DNA of 64,000 nucleotides from Roseovarius sp. Pro17. Its GTDB lineage: Bacteria; Pseudomonadota; Alphaproteobacteria; Rhodobacterales; Rhodobacteraceae. Within the stretch, counting starts at the first letter, position 1. The number at the start of each line of letters is the position of its first letter. The position numbers were made by a program, and so were the translations under genes. The stretch lies in contig NZ_CP141179.1 of the NCBI RefSeq assembly GCF_035599575.1, positions 124,001 through 188,000 of the forward strand, given 5' to 3'. The notes beneath the pieces were generated by a model, which saw only the letters and a program-made list of their open reading frames with translations, made no database searches and was not told where the DNA came from. Below, piece after piece: positions 30,737-40,524 of the stretch.

Positions 30737-32404
30737 TTACAGAATGCCCGGCAGGTTCAGCCCGTTTTCGCGGGCGCACTCCTTGGCGATGTCGTACCCT
30801 GCGTCCGCGTGGCGCATGACGCCGGTCGCGGGGTCATTCCACAGCACGCGTGCAATGCGGCGGTCCGCATCCTCGCTACCGTCGCAACATATCACCATGC
30901 CGGAATGCTGGGAAAAGCCCATGCCGACGCCGCCGCCATGATGCAGCGACACCCATGTCGCCCCCGACGCAGTGTTGAGCAGCGCGTTCAGCAGCGGCCA
31001 GTCCGACACCGCGTCCGAGCCGTCTTTCATCGCTTCGGTTTCGCGGTTTGGTGACGCGACCGAACCAGAGTCCAGATGATCGCGGCCAATGACGATGGGC
31101 GCGCTGAGTTCGCCATTGCGCACCATTTCGTTGAAGGCCAGACCCAGCTTATCGCGCACGCCCAGACCAACCCAGCAGATGCGGGCGGGCAGGCCCTGAA
31201 ACGCGATCCGCTCGCGCGCCATGTCCAGCCAGTTGTGCAGGTGCGTATCTTCGGACAGGATCTCTTTGACCTTGGCGTCGGTCTTGTAGATATCCTCGGG
31301 GTCGCCCGACAGGGCCGCCCAGCGGAACGGGCCGATGCCCCGGCAGAACAGCGGGCGGATGTAGGCGGGAACGAAACCGGGGAACGCGAAGGCGTTTTCC
31401 AGCCCCTCTTCCAACGCCATCTGCCGGATGTTGTTGCCGTAATCCAGCGTCGGCACGCCAGCGTTCCAGAAATCAACCATCGCGGCGACTTGCACTTTCA
31501 TAGATGCACGCGCGGCCTTTTCCACAGATTTGGGATTGCTTTCACGCTTTTCCTTCCATTCGCCCATCGTCCAGCCCTGCGGTAGGTAGCCGTTGATCGG
31601 ATCGTGAGCCGAGGTTTGATCGGTCACCATATCGGGGCGCACGCCGCGCTTGACCAGTTCAGGGAACACGTCGGCGGCATTGCCCAGAAGGCCGACTGAT
31701 TTAGCCTCGCCCGCCTTGGTCCAGCGCTCGATCATCTCCAGCGCCTCGTCCAGCGTCTCGGCGCGTTCATCCACATATTTGGTGCGCAGGCGGAAATCGA
31801 TGCTGTCGGGGTTACACTCGACCGCCAGACAGCACGCCCCGGCCATCACGGCGGCCAGCGGCTGTGCGCCGCCCATGCCACCCAGACCGCCGGTCAGAAT
31901 CCACTTGCCGGTCAGATCGCCGTCATAATGCTGGCGACCCGCCTCGACAAATGTCTCGTAGGTGCCTTGCACGATGCCTTGGGAACCGATGTAGATCCAC
32001 GACCCGGCGGTCATCTGGCCGTACATCGCGAGGCCCTTTTTATCGAGCTCGTTAAAGTGATCCCATGTCGCCCAATGCGGCACCAGATTGCTGTTGGCGA
32101 TCAGGACGCGCGGCGCGTCCTTGTGGGTCTGGAACACGCCGACCGGCTTGCCGGATTGCACCAGCAGGGTCTGATCCTCTTCCAGATCCTTGAGGCTAGC
32201 GACAATGGTGTCGAAATCCTGCCATGTGCGCGCCGCACGGCCGATGCCGCCATAGACAACCAATTCATGCGGGTTTTCGGCAACATCTGGATGCAGGTTA
32301 TTCATCAGCATCCGCATCGGCGCCTCGGTCATCCAGCTTTTGGCAGTGATTTCACTGCCAGTCGCAGGATAGACGTCGCGGGTGTTCTTGCGTGGATCGC
32401 TCAT
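30737..32404 (-). CDS. hutU: Urocanate hydratase
   Basis: HutU adds water to urocanate to give imidazolonepropionate, using tightly bound NAD. At 555 residues it has the family length. The NAD site shows as [12 protein letters not shown], and the C-terminal half has the conserved Cys in ARICWVGLG with [17 protein letters not shown]. It is the last gene of the hutIHGU operon and its start overlaps the hutG stop by four bases. Confidence 0.97.
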   Translation of the reverse strand: MSDPRKNTRDVYPATGSEITAKSWMTEAPMRMLMNNLHPDVAENPHELVVYGGIGRAARTWQDFDTIVASLKDLEEDQTLLVQSGKPVGVFQTHKDAPRVLIANSNLVPHWATWDHFNELDKKGLAMYGQMTAGSWIYIGSQGIVQGTYETFVEAGRQHYDGDLTGKWILTGGLGGMGGAQPLAAVMAGACCLAVECNPDSIDFRLRTKYVDERAETLDEALEMIERWTKAGEAKSVGLLGNAADVFPELVKRGVRPDMVTDQTSAHDPINGYLPQGWTMGEWKEKRESNPKSVEKAARASMKVQVAAMVDFWNAGVPTLDYGNNIRQMALEEGLENAFAFPGFVPAYIRPLFCRGIGPFRWAALSGDPEDIYKTDAKVKEILSEDTHLHNWLDMARERIAFQGLPARICWVGLGVRDKLGLAFNEMVRNGELSAPIVIGRDHLDSGSVASPNRETEAMKDGSDAVSDWPLLNALLNTASGATWVSLHHGGGVGMGFSQHSGMVICCDGSEDADRRIARVLWNDPATGVMRHADAGYDIAKECARENGLNLPGIL

Positions 32405-33213
32405 GGTTTGCCTCCGGGGGCCAGAGTTGAGGTGAGGGCCAGATCGGCCAGATTGGTCAATATTGCAGTCAGATGCTCTCGCAGCCTTGCGGCCTTGGCG
32501 TCGTCATAGGTCCAAGGCGCGGCCTCGGCGATGAGGTAGGTGGATTGGGCCAATTCCATCTGAATGGCATGGATGCCGGAGTCGGGCTGCGCGTAGTGCC
32601 GTGTGGTCCATCCGCCCTTGAACCGACCGTTGGTGACGCTGCTATAGCCCTCGGCGGCGGTACAGATCTTTTCGACGATTGCCTCGATAGCGGGATCGCA
32701 GGTTGTGCCAACATTTGTACCGATGTTGAAATCGGGCAGGATTCCGTCAAAGAGATAGGGGATATTCGACCGGATTGAGTGGCAATCGTACAAGATCGCG
32801 ATGCCATGAATGTCGCGCACCCGATCAAGCTCGGCCTTGAGGGCGGCGTGATAAGGGGCGTGAAATGCCGCACGGCGCGCCTCAACGGCTTCGGCGTCCG
32901 GGGCATTTTTCCAGATGTCGTTGCCGTCAAAATCCGTCAGCGGGACAAGGCCGGTGGTGTTCTGCCCCGGATATAGCGACGCGCCCGACGGGTCGCGGTT
33001 GGCATCGACGACATAGCGGTGAAACGTCGCCCGCACCGTCGACGCACCCGGCAGGACGCCGTCATATAGGCGGTCAATATGCCAGTCGGTGTCGTCCAGA
33101 CCGCGCCCGCGCGGGTTCAGATCCCCAAGGATACCCTCTGGCACATGAGTGCCGGTGTGGGGCAGACCCAGAACGATGGGGCTGTCGCCGCGATGCACCT
33201 CGACCGGGGTCAT
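32401..33213 (-). CDS. hutG: N-formylglutamate deformylase
   Basis: The 270-residue protein is of the N-formylglutamate amidohydrolase family: [13 protein letters not shown] at the N terminus, [29 protein letters not shown] and [12 protein letters not shown]. It hydrolyses N-formyl-L-glutamate to formate and glutamate. With HutF at 36044 this shows that the organism uses the five-step route through N-formylglutamate and not the formiminoglutamase route. It overlaps hutH and hutU by four bases each. Confidence 0.95.
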   Translation of the reverse strand: MTPVEVHRGDSPIVLGLPHTGTHVPEGILGDLNPRGRGLDDTDWHIDRLYDGVLPGASTVRATFHRYVVDANRDPSGASLYPGQNTTGLVPLTDFDGNDIWKNAPDAEAVEARRAAFHAPYHAALKAELDRVRDIHGIAILYDCHSIRSNIPYLFDGILPDFNIGTNVGTTCDPAIEAIVEKICTAAEGYSSVTNGRFKGGWTTRHYAQPDSGIHAIQMELAQSTYLIAEAAPWTYDDAKAARLREHLTAILTNLADLALTSTLAPGGKP

Positions 33214-34748
33214 GCCGATAGCTCCGGCATTTGAACGCCGGCTACTTCGGCAATGACGCCGCTGGTCACCAGGTCGGCTGCGCGCTCCAGGTCAGGGGCA
33301 AGATACCGGTCGTCGCCCAGCGTTTTGACATCCTGGCGCAGGCGGCTCACAACCCGCTGCAAGGCGTCGCTGGTGGCCAGAGGGGCGCGGAAATCAATGC
33401 CCTGCGCACCGCAGAGCAATTCGATTCCAACGATGCGGTTCAGGTTTTCCAGCATCGGCCCCAGACGCCGCGCACCATGCGCGGCCATGCTGACATGGTC
33501 CTCCTGATTGGCGGAGGTGGGGGTGCTGTCGGTGACGCAGGGGTTCGCCAGATGCTTATTCTCGCTCATCAGCGCGGCGCTCGTGACCTCGGCGATCATG
33601 TAGCCGGAATTGAGGCCTGGGTTGGGCGTCAGGAACGGCGGCAGGTTAAAGCTGAGGACCGGATCGACGATCAGGGCCACACGGCGCTGCGCGATTGCGC
33701 CGATCTCGGCCACCGCCAGCGCGATCATATCGGCGGCGAAACCTACCGGCTCGGCATGGAAGTTCCCGCCCGAGACGATCAGATCGGCACCCACCAGCAC
33801 CAGTGGGTTGTCGGTGGCGGCGTTCGCCTCAATCTCGAGCGTTCGGGCGGCCATGCGCAAAACGTCCATTGCGGCACCCGTCACCTGCGGCTGGCAGCGG
33901 ATGCAATAGGGATCCTGCACGCGGGCATCGTCGATGACATGGCTCTCGCGGATCTCGGACCCGGCCAGCAGGGCGCGCATGGTCTCGCCCGCTTCGATCT
34001 GGCCGCGATGGCCGCGCAGCGCGTGAATTTCGGGCTGGAGAGGGGCGGTCGAGCCCATGATCGCATCGGTCGAGAGCGCTGACGTCACCAGCGCCGAATG
34101 CGCCGCACGCCATGCGCCGAAAAGGCCGGCGAGGGCAAAGGCGGTTGAGAACTGAGTGCCGTTGATCAGGGCCAAGCCCTCTTTTGGGCCCAGTTCCACC
34201 GGCGTCAGTCCGGCGGCGGCAAGCGCCTTGTCCCCGCTCATAACCTTGCCGTCGAACTCGGCTTCGCCGTGGCCCATCATCGCCGCGGCCATGTGCGCCA
34301 GCGGGGCCAGATCGCCGGACGCGCCGACCGATCCTTGGGCCGGAATGACGGGCGTGACGCCCTTGTCCAGCATGGCCTCGATCAGATCGACCACCTCAAG
34401 ACGCACGCCGGATGCACCGCGCCCAAGGCTGAGCAGTTTCAGCGCCATCAGAAGCCGCGCATGGCGGCGCGGGATCGCAGGACCGACGCCGCAGCAATGT
34501 GACAGGATCAGATTGCGCTGTAGCGTGGCGGTATCCTTGGACGCGATCTGAACGCTGGCCAGTTTACCAAAGCCTGTGTTCACACCATAAACGGCATCCG
34601 TTCCGGCCACCGCCTTGGCGATGCAGGCATGCGCCCGCTCAATATCGGGACGGCAGGCAGGATCAAGGCGCACCGACGCCTCGGTCCAGTAGACATCGGC
34701 CAGATGATCCAGAGTGACTGCGCCGGGCGTCAGGGTGAGTGTGGTCAC
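33210..34748 (-). CDS. hutH: Histidine ammonia-lyase
   Basis: HutH converts L-histidine to trans-urocanate and ammonia. The self-formed MIO cofactor comes from Ala-Ser-Gly in [15 protein letters not shown], near residue 142. Other family blocks are [24 protein letters not shown] and the [19 protein letters not shown] segment. Length is 512 residues, as expected. Its start overlaps the hutI stop by ATGA. Confidence 0.97.
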   Translation of the reverse strand: MTTLTLTPGAVTLDHLADVYWTEASVRLDPACRPDIERAHACIAKAVAGTDAVYGVNTGFGKLASVQIASKDTATLQRNLILSHCCGVGPAIPRRHARLLMALKLLSLGRGASGVRLEVVDLIEAMLDKGVTPVIPAQGSVGASGDLAPLAHMAAAMMGHGEAEFDGKVMSGDKALAAAGLTPVELGPKEGLALINGTQFSTAFALAGLFGAWRAAHSALVTSALSTDAIMGSTAPLQPEIHALRGHRGQIEAGETMRALLAGSEIRESHVIDDARVQDPYCIRCQPQVTGAAMDVLRMAARTLEIEANAATDNPLVLVGADLIVSGGNFHAEPVGFAADMIALAVAEIGAIAQRRVALIVDPVLSFNLPPFLTPNPGLNSGYMIAEVTSAALMSENKHLANPCVTDSTPTSANQEDHVSMAAHGARRLGPMLENLNRIVGIELLCGAQGIDFRAPLATSDALQRVVSRLRQDVKTLGDDRYLAPDLERAADLVTSGVIAEVAGVQMPELSA

Positions 34749-35956
34749 GAGGTGCCTCCGAAAATGCGGGTGTGAAGCGGGTTAAAGCCGATGCGATAGG
34801 CCAACTCAGCAGGGTGTTTGATGTCCCAGACTGCCAGATCAGCGCGCTGTCCGGGCGTGACCTGCCCGCAATCGGTCAGGCCAAGGGCCGCCGCGGCGTG
34901 GCGCGTGACGCCGGTCAGCGCCTCTTCGGGCGTCATGCGAAATAGGGTGCAGGCCATGTTCATGGTTAGCAGCAGCGACGTCATGGGCGACGAACCGGGG
35001 TTGCAATCGCTGGCCAACGCCATCGGCACGCCATGTTTGCGCAGGGCGTCGATCGGCGGTGCCTGCGTTTCGCGCAGCGTATAGAAGGCACCCGGCAGAA
35101 CGACGGCAACTGTCCCGGCCTTGGCCATCGCGATTACGCCGTCCTCGTCCAGATATTCGATATGATCCGCCGACATCGCGCCATAGGATGCAGCCAGTTT
35201 GGCACCACCAAGGTTCGAGAGTTGCTCGGCATGCAGTTTCAGCGGCAGGTTCAATTCCTGTGCGACGTCAAAGACACGCGCGATCTGGTCCGGCAGAAAC
35301 GCGATCCCCTCGCAGAATCCGTCGACGGCGTCGACCAGTCCTTCGTTGTGGGCCGCGCGCAAGGTGGGGATGCACATGTCGTCGATATAGGCGTCCGGGC
35401 TGCCCAGATACTCGACCGGCACAGCGTGCGCGCCGAGGAAGGTTGTCAAGACCCGCACGGGACGGTGCTGCTCCAGTGCGCGGGCGGCGCGGAGCATGCG
35501 CAACTCAGTCTCGCGGTCCAGCCCGTAGCCGGATTTGACCTCTAAAACCGTGACACTTTCGGCCAGCAGCGCATCGACGCGGGGCAGTGCGCTGGCGATC
35601 AGCGCATCAAGGTCGGCCGCGCGGGTGGCCGTCACGGTCGACACGATACCGCCGCCAGCGCGCGCGACCTCTTCGTAGCTTGCCCCGTTCAGACGCATTT
35701 CGAACTCCACGGCGCGGTCACCGCCATGCACGACATGGGTGTGGCAATCGATCAGGCCCGGAGTGACCAGACGCCCGCCAAGGCTATCGCGCGTCAAGCC
35801 CGCGTGTTCCGCGGGCAGATCGACCAGTGGTCCAACCCACTCGATCTGCGCGCCGTTGGTGACGATCGCCGCATCCTCGATCAAGCCGTAGGCAGTCTCG
35901 GAGGGGGTCATCGTCGCGACGGTCAAATCAACGTAGAGCTTGCTGTTGTCAGTCAT
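34745..35956 (-). CDS. hutI: Imidazolonepropionase
   Basis: HutI hydrolyses 4-imidazolone-5-propionate to N-formimino-L-glutamate. It is an amidohydrolase of 403 residues; the metal-binding HTH is in [14 protein letters not shown], the catalytic His region in [12 protein letters not shown] and the metal Asp in LASDCNPGS. It is the first gene of the hutIHGU operon, and the divergent promoter to hutF contains the operator at 36010. Confidence 0.96.
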   Translation of the reverse strand: MTDNSKLYVDLTVATMTPSETAYGLIEDAAIVTNGAQIEWVGPLVDLPAEHAGLTRDSLGGRLVTPGLIDCHTHVVHGGDRAVEFEMRLNGASYEEVARAGGGIVSTVTATRAADLDALIASALPRVDALLAESVTVLEVKSGYGLDRETELRMLRAARALEQHRPVRVLTTFLGAHAVPVEYLGSPDAYIDDMCIPTLRAAHNEGLVDAVDGFCEGIAFLPDQIARVFDVAQELNLPLKLHAEQLSNLGGAKLAASYGAMSADHIEYLDEDGVIAMAKAGTVAVVLPGAFYTLRETQAPPIDALRKHGVPMALASDCNPGSSPMTSLLLTMNMACTLFRMTPEEALTGVTRHAAAALGLTDCGQVTPGQRADLAVWDIKHPAELAYRIGFNPLHTRIFGGTS

Positions 35957-36009
35957 ATCTGGTCACCGAAGGCTTAGGTTTCACTTTTCTAGCGCGCATG
36001 AATACTCTA

Positions 36010-36023
36010 TATGTCTATACATA
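36010..36023. promoter_or_regulatory. HutC-type operator in the hutI-hutF divergent promoter
   Basis: TATGTCTATACATA has 5-base inverted arms, TATGT and ACATA. Its centre GTCTATAC (36013-36020) matches the HutC-family core GTMTAKAC exactly. It sits between the divergent starts of hutI and hutF, so one bound repressor could block both. The in-frame ATG at 36011 lies within this site, which argues for the later hutF start. Confidence 0.65.
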
Positions 36024-36043
36024 AAAATACGAAAGGCCGTCAA

Positions 36044-37402
36044 ATGATTTTCGCAAAGCAAGCTATGCTATCGACAGGATGGGCGCAGAACGTTCGTCTG
36101 ACAGTCAATTCCGGGGTAATCACTGCCGTCGACGCCGATCAGACGTCGCAGCCCGGCGACGTGATAGTCGATACCTTGCTGCCTGCGCTCGCCAATCTGC
36201 ACAGCCACAGCTTTCAGCGTGCGATGGCGGGGATGACGGAATATCGCATGGCGGGCAAAGACAGCTTCTGGACATGGCGTGACCTGATGTATCGCTTTAC
36301 CGCGCATCTGACGCCCGAGCATATCGAGGCCATCGCCGCCTTTGTCTTTCTTGAAATGCAAGAGGCCGGCTATGCCAGCGTCGGCGAATTTCACTATATC
36401 CACCATCAGCCGGGCGGCACGCCCTACGATGATCTGGGCGAACTGTCGTCGAGGATTGCTGCGGCTGCTGCGATCACCGGCATCGGCCTGACGCATCTGC
36501 CGGTTCTTTATACTTATGGCGGTGCGGGGCAGGTGGCGCTAGAGCCGGGTCAGGCGCGGTTTGGCAATTCGGTGGATCGCTTTAACGAGCTGGTCGCGTG
36601 CGCCCAGAGAGCCGTCAGCAAACTGCCAGCGGATTGCCGTGTCGGCATCGCGCCGCATTCCTTGCGCGCCACGTCGCCCGATGATCTGGCGGCGGTTCTG
36701 CGCGCCCATCCCGCCGGCCCAACCCATATTCACATAGCCGAGCAACCCAAGGAGGTCGCGGATATTTCCGCTTGGCTTGGCGCGCGTCCTGTCGAGTGGC
36801 TGTTGGACAACGTCGACGTCACAAATGACTGGTGCCTGATCCACGCAACGCACATGACGACAGGCGAGACGCGCGATATGGCTAGGTCAGGTGCGGTTGC
36901 GGGGCTTTGCCCGATTACCGAGGCTAACCTAGGCGATGGTCCGTTCAACGGCCCGGCCTATCTAGAGGCGGGCGGCGCATTTGGCATCGGATCGGACTCC
37001 AACGTGCTGATCTCGCTGACGGAAGAGTTGCGCACGCTGGAATATTCCCAACGCCTGCGCGACGTGGCCCGCAACGTGATGGTCGTCGGTGAGGGGTCCG
37101 TCGGTGAGGTGCTATATACCGGTGCCGCACGCGGAGGGGCGCAGGCACTGGGGCGCGCAAGCGGAGAGATCGCCGTGGGTCAATTGGCCGATCTGGTGGC
37201 CATCGACAGCGCGGACCCGGCCCTTTGTGCCTTGCCGACCCATCAGCTTCTGGACGGGCTTGTCTTTGCCGCCAAGGACCGGATCGTGACGGATGTCTGG
37301 TCGGCCGGCCGCCATGCGGTAAAAGGGGGCCGCCATGTTCAGCGGGACCAGATCGTCGACGGTTATCGCTCGGCAATGCAAAGCCTGATGGCATCGCTCT
37401 GA
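36044..37402 (+). CDS. hutF: Formimidoylglutamate deiminase
   Basis: HutF converts N-formimino-L-glutamate to N-formyl-L-glutamate and ammonia, feeding HutG. It is an amidohydrolase with the metal motif LHSHSFQRAMAG, the family's TEYRMAGKDSFWTWRDLMYR block and a late GSDSNVLISLTEELR. I place the start at 36044 (MIFAKQAMLSTGW), seven bases after AAAGG, for 452 residues. An upstream ATG at 36011 would place eleven residues inside the operator. Confidence 0.95.
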   Translation: MIFAKQAMLSTGWAQNVRLTVNSGVITAVDADQTSQPGDVIVDTLLPALANLHSHSFQRAMAGMTEYRMAGKDSFWTWRDLMYRFTAHLTPEHIEAIAAFVFLEMQEAGYASVGEFHYIHHQPGGTPYDDLGELSSRIAAAAAITGIGLTHLPVLYTYGGAGQVALEPGQARFGNSVDRFNELVACAQRAVSKLPADCRVGIAPHSLRATSPDDLAAVLRAHPAGPTHIHIAEQPKEVADISAWLGARPVEWLLDNVDVTNDWCLIHATHMTTGETRDMARSGAVAGLCPITEANLGDGPFNGPAYLEAGGAFGIGSDSNVLISLTEELRTLEYSQRLRDVARNVMVVGEGSVGEVLYTGAARGGAQALGRASGEIAVGQLADLVAIDSADPALCALPTHQLLDGLVFAAKDRIVTDVWSAGRHAVKGGRHVQRDQIVDGYRSAMQSLMASL

Positions 37403-37472
37403 TCCCGATTCCGGACGAAGATTTCCAGAACGGCGGCGCCATCGCCCTGTCCGCCTCGGTTCGCCCGCCGCG

Positions 37473-38102
37473 TCAACGAATGGGATCAAGCAGCGCGTCT
37501 TTCAGGCGACAATCACGCACGACGTCCTGCCCGCAAGGCACCGGATCGAGCGCGCGTGACAGGCAGAGGCGCGCTTCTTGGATGCGGCTGTTCTGACAGG
37601 TGATCGTCAGCATGTCAGGGCCCCAGCCGGGGTTCGCCCTTAGAAAGGCGTCTTCGACGACGCTGGCGGGCAGGGTGACGGGCTGGGTCAGCTTGGAAAA
37701 AACCTCTGGCCGGTTCACGCGCTCAAACGCCTCACGGGCGAGCGCGTAGTAGGCGGCTGCGCTTAACCCCGTGCAACGTCCGTGTTTTTTCCACTGATAC
37801 CAGGCCAGACCGCCGCTGCCCATGATGTCGCTCATCGCTTCGGTCATGCTGCGCGATGGTGGGCGCTGGGCGGTGGGGCAAAAGGTGGGCCAGCCGCGAT
37901 GATATTGCGGCCATAGGCCATGCAGGCTCCAGCCCGCATCAGCGGTTTTGCTACATTCCGGTGCGGCCCGCGCATCGCCCGTTAACGCACACCATGTCGG
38001 TGTCCAGCTAAGGCTGAGCACGTAATAGTCGAACTCCCCCGCCTTTTCGCCATCTGCACTTGCCATGGTGCAGCTCATCAGCAGGATCAGGAGGGCGCGC
38101 AT
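37473..38102 (-). CDS. Ribonuclease T2 family protein, exported
   Basis: From the ATG at 38102 the protein has 209 residues with a signal peptide (MRALLILLMSCTMASA). CAS1 is WSLHGLWPQY with the catalytic His. CAS2 reads WYQWKKHGRC: the second His and Lys are present, but the Glu usual in HEWxKHG is Gln. The Cys pattern is that of RNase T2 proteins. The substitution could lower or alter activity. The longer frame to 38345 extends beyond the signal peptide and overlaps the trcR start region. Confidence 0.85.
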   Translation of the reverse strand: MRALLILLMSCTMASADGEKAGEFDYYVLSLSWTPTWCALTGDARAAPECSKTADAGWSLHGLWPQYHRGWPTFCPTAQRPPSRSMTEAMSDIMGSGGLAWYQWKKHGRCTGLSAAAYYALAREAFERVNRPEVFSKLTQPVTLPASVVEDAFLRANPGWGPDMLTITCQNSRIQEARLCLSRALDPVPCGQDVVRDCRLKDALLDPIR

Positions 38103-38249
38103 ATTTCTGTCTTTCCAAATCGCATAATCGGCACTATACAGCGGCCAAGTTTCCCGACAATGGCGACCCGCTCCGGACAATTTCGGAGCCTCCTGGAGAC
38201 AGGGGACGAGGAAGGCATGTGCGGAACGGATACGTTTAGGAGATTTCAT

Positions 38250-39017
38250 ATGGCGAAACCACTCATGGCAAAGGCCACCGCCGTCTGGCTGGTGGACAAC
38301 ACGACGCTCAGCTTCAAGCAGATCGCGGATTTTACCGAGATGCACGAGCTAGAGGTGCAGGGCATTGCCGACGGCGATGTGGCGACAGGCGTCAAAGGGT
38401 TCGACCCAGTTGCCAACAATCAGCTGACGCAGCAAGAGATCGACGACGCCGAAAAGAACCCCGCTCACAAGCTAAAGCTCAAGCATAACGCCGCCGCCGA
38501 GGGCGAGGAAAAGCGCCGTGGCCCGCGTTACACTCCGCTCAGCAAGCGTCAGGACCGGCCCGCGTCGATCCTGTGGCTGGTCAAGTTCCACCCCGAGCTG
38601 GCTGATAGCCAGATTTCCAAACTGGTGGGCACGACCAAGCCGACCATTCAGGCGATCCGCGAGCGCACGCATTGGAACATCTCGAACCTCCAGCCCATCG
38701 ATCCCGTCGCGCTGGGCCTTTGCAAGCAATCCGAGCTGGACGCCGCCGTGCAAAAGGCCTCGGCCAAGAAGGCCCGCGAAGGCGAGTCGATGAGCGACGA
38801 TGACCGTCGCAAACTGCTGAGCACCGAGCAGAGCCTTAGCAGCGGCGACGAGCAAAAGATGCCGACCGCCATCGAGGGTCTGGAAACCTTCACGCTGGGC
38901 GAGGCCGAGCCGGAGGTCACTGAAAAGCAATATGATGCTGACAGCCTGTTCAAGCAGCCCAAAGACGCGGATGATGAGGGTGAAGACGAGGACAAGAGCA
39001 AGGACAAAGACAGCTAA
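38250..39017 (+). CDS. trcR: Cell-cycle transcriptional regulator TrcR (DUF1013)
   Basis: The 255-residue protein matches DUF1013, confined to Alphaproteobacteria: MAKPLMAKATAVWLVDNTTL, LSFKQIADFTEMHELEVQ, RQDRPASILWLVKFHPEL, KLVGTTKPTIQAIRERTHWN. These are two helix-turn-helix-like segments. The C-terminal 60 residues are acidic and low in complexity (DADDEGEDEDKSKDKDS). TrcR binds RNA polymerase sigma-70 promoters in Caulobacter relatives. AGGAG just before 38250 supports this start over 38160. Confidence 0.9.
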   Translation: MAKPLMAKATAVWLVDNTTLSFKQIADFTEMHELEVQGIADGDVATGVKGFDPVANNQLTQQEIDDAEKNPAHKLKLKHNAAAEGEEKRRGPRYTPLSKRQDRPASILWLVKFHPELADSQISKLVGTTKPTIQAIRERTHWNISNLQPIDPVALGLCKQSELDAAVQKASAKKAREGESMSDDDRRKLLSTEQSLSSGDEQKMPTAIEGLETFTLGEAEPEVTEKQYDADSLFKQPKDADDEGEDEDKSKDKDS

Positions 39018-39039
39018 GCCGAGCCCATATGTGACCAGA

Positions 39040-39072
39040 AATCCGGCCCGCACCCGCGTGCCGGATTTTTTT
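39040..39072 (+). terminator. Rho-independent terminator of trcR
   Basis: AATCCGGC (39040-39047) pairs perfectly with GCCGGATT (39060-39067) around a 12-base loop and runs into seven T residues (39066-39072). Confidence 0.9.
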
Positions 39073-39139
39073 ATGCAAACCATGCGATTACCGCTTGCGT
39101 GAATCGCGAAACGCTATAAATGCCGATTTCAAGACGCCA

Positions 39140-39253
39140 ACGCACGCGCCTCTGGCCGGTCAGCCATTCTGAGTTGACCTCCGGTTTATGTAGCGACGGT
39201 AACGTCTCTGACTGCCGATCCCCCCGAATGAAACCGGGGCTGTCCTTTTGGAG
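39140..39253 (+). promoter_or_regulatory. Structured leader of the ornithine/lysine decarboxylase gene (possible speF-type element)
   Basis: The gap after the trcR terminator contains a hairpin from GGTCA/TGACC near 39158-39180 and another from CCCCG/CGGGG near 39224-39240, just before the GGAG ribosome site at 39250-39253. Alphaproteobacterial ornithine decarboxylase genes often carry the speF RNA motif in this position. I could not check the consensus, so this rests on location and pairing. Confidence 0.35.
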
Positions 39254-39259
39254 ATGACC

Positions 39260-40450
39260 ATGACCGCTATGATCCCCGGCACCCTGCGTGCCGACACCGT
39301 ATCCCTGTCCAGCGCGGACTTCCTGTCCGATCCTGCCGCCTCCTTCATCGCGTCGCGCACGTTCGATCGCCCCACGCTGGTCGTCAGCCGTGCGCGCGTG
39401 ACGGCACAGTATGACGCGCTGGTCGCCGGTCTGGGCGACGCCCGCATCCACTACGCCGTCAAGGCGAACCCGGCGCCCGAAATCATCCGCCTGCTGGTGC
39501 AAAAAGGCGCGCGTTTCGACGCCGCCAGCCGGGGCGAGATCGAGCTGTGCCTGTCTCAGGGCGCATCAGGCGCTGACATTTCATTCGGCAACACCATCAA
39601 GAAACCTGCCGATATCGCCTATGCACACGCGCATGGCGTGACTCTGTTCGCCGCCGACAGCGAGGCCGAGATCGACAAGCTGCGCGCCCATGCGCCCGGC
39701 GCGCAGGTCTATCTGCGCGTGATTGTCGAGAATTCGTCCGCCGACTGGCCGCTTAGCCGCAAGTTTGGCTGCGCGCGCTCTGCTCTGGCGGGCCTGATGG
39801 ACTATGCCCAGCAGCACGGTGTCGACGTTGCGGGCCTGTCGTTCCACGTCGGCAGCCAGACGCGTCGCCCCGAATTCTGGAACCCCGTGCTGGACCAGAT
39901 CGCCGAGCTGTGGATCGCCGGCCGCGCCGCTGGTCACGACCTGCGCGTGCTGAACCTTGGTGGCGGCTTTCCGGCCACCTACGAAGAGGATGTGATGGGC
40001 GCGCAAAGCTATGCCGCCGCCGTCATGGACGCCGTGGCTGAGCGGTTCGGCGATGTGCCCTACATCATGGCCGAGCCGGGCCGTGGTTTGGTCGCTGAGG
40101 CGGGTCATATCGTTGCCGAGGTGCTGCTGGTGTCGCGCAAGTCGGCGGATGACATGCACCGCTGGGTCTACCTTGATATCGGCATGTTCTCGGGTCTGGC
40201 CGAAACGATGGGCGAGGCGATCCGATATCGCATTGAAACGCCTCATGACGGTGGCGAGACGGGTGCCTGCATTCTGGCCGGGCCGTCCTGCGACAGTGCC
40301 GACATCCTTTATGAGCAGCGCCCCGTCATGCTGCCACTGGCGCTGAACTGCGGCGATCGCGTCGTGATCCGTCATTGCGGTGCATATACCAGCAGCTATT
40401 CGTCGGTTGGCTTTAATGGGTTTCCGCCGCTGGATGTGGTGGTGATCTGA
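39260..40450 (+). CDS. Ornithine/lysine decarboxylase, fold type III (eukaryotic-like ODC family)
   Basis: The 396-residue enzyme has PLP Lys in HYAVKANPAPE, LSFHVGSQ, GGGFPATYEE for phosphate binding, MAEPGRGLV and the catalytic Cys in GPSCDSADIL. These mark ornithine decarboxylase; many alphaproteobacterial members also use lysine, giving putrescine or cadaverine. GGAG at 39250-39253 puts the start at 39260 and not at the TTG or ATG a few bases earlier. Confidence 0.93.
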   Translation: MTAMIPGTLRADTVSLSSADFLSDPAASFIASRTFDRPTLVVSRARVTAQYDALVAGLGDARIHYAVKANPAPEIIRLLVQKGARFDAASRGEIELCLSQGASGADISFGNTIKKPADIAYAHAHGVTLFAADSEAEIDKLRAHAPGAQVYLRVIVENSSADWPLSRKFGCARSALAGLMDYAQQHGVDVAGLSFHVGSQTRRPEFWNPVLDQIAELWIAGRAAGHDLRVLNLGGGFPATYEEDVMGAQSYAAAVMDAVAERFGDVPYIMAEPGRGLVAEAGHIVAEVLLVSRKSADDMHRWVYLDIGMFSGLAETMGEAIRYRIETPHDGGETGACILAGPSCDSADILYEQRPVMLPLALNCGDRVVIRHCGAYTSSYSSVGFNGFPPLDVVVI

Positions 40451-40524
40451 CGGTTCCCGCCCGCTTGCAACAGATGGCGACACTGGCCTAGGCTGGCCCT
40501 GACTGCTAGTACAGGAGCCTGCCG

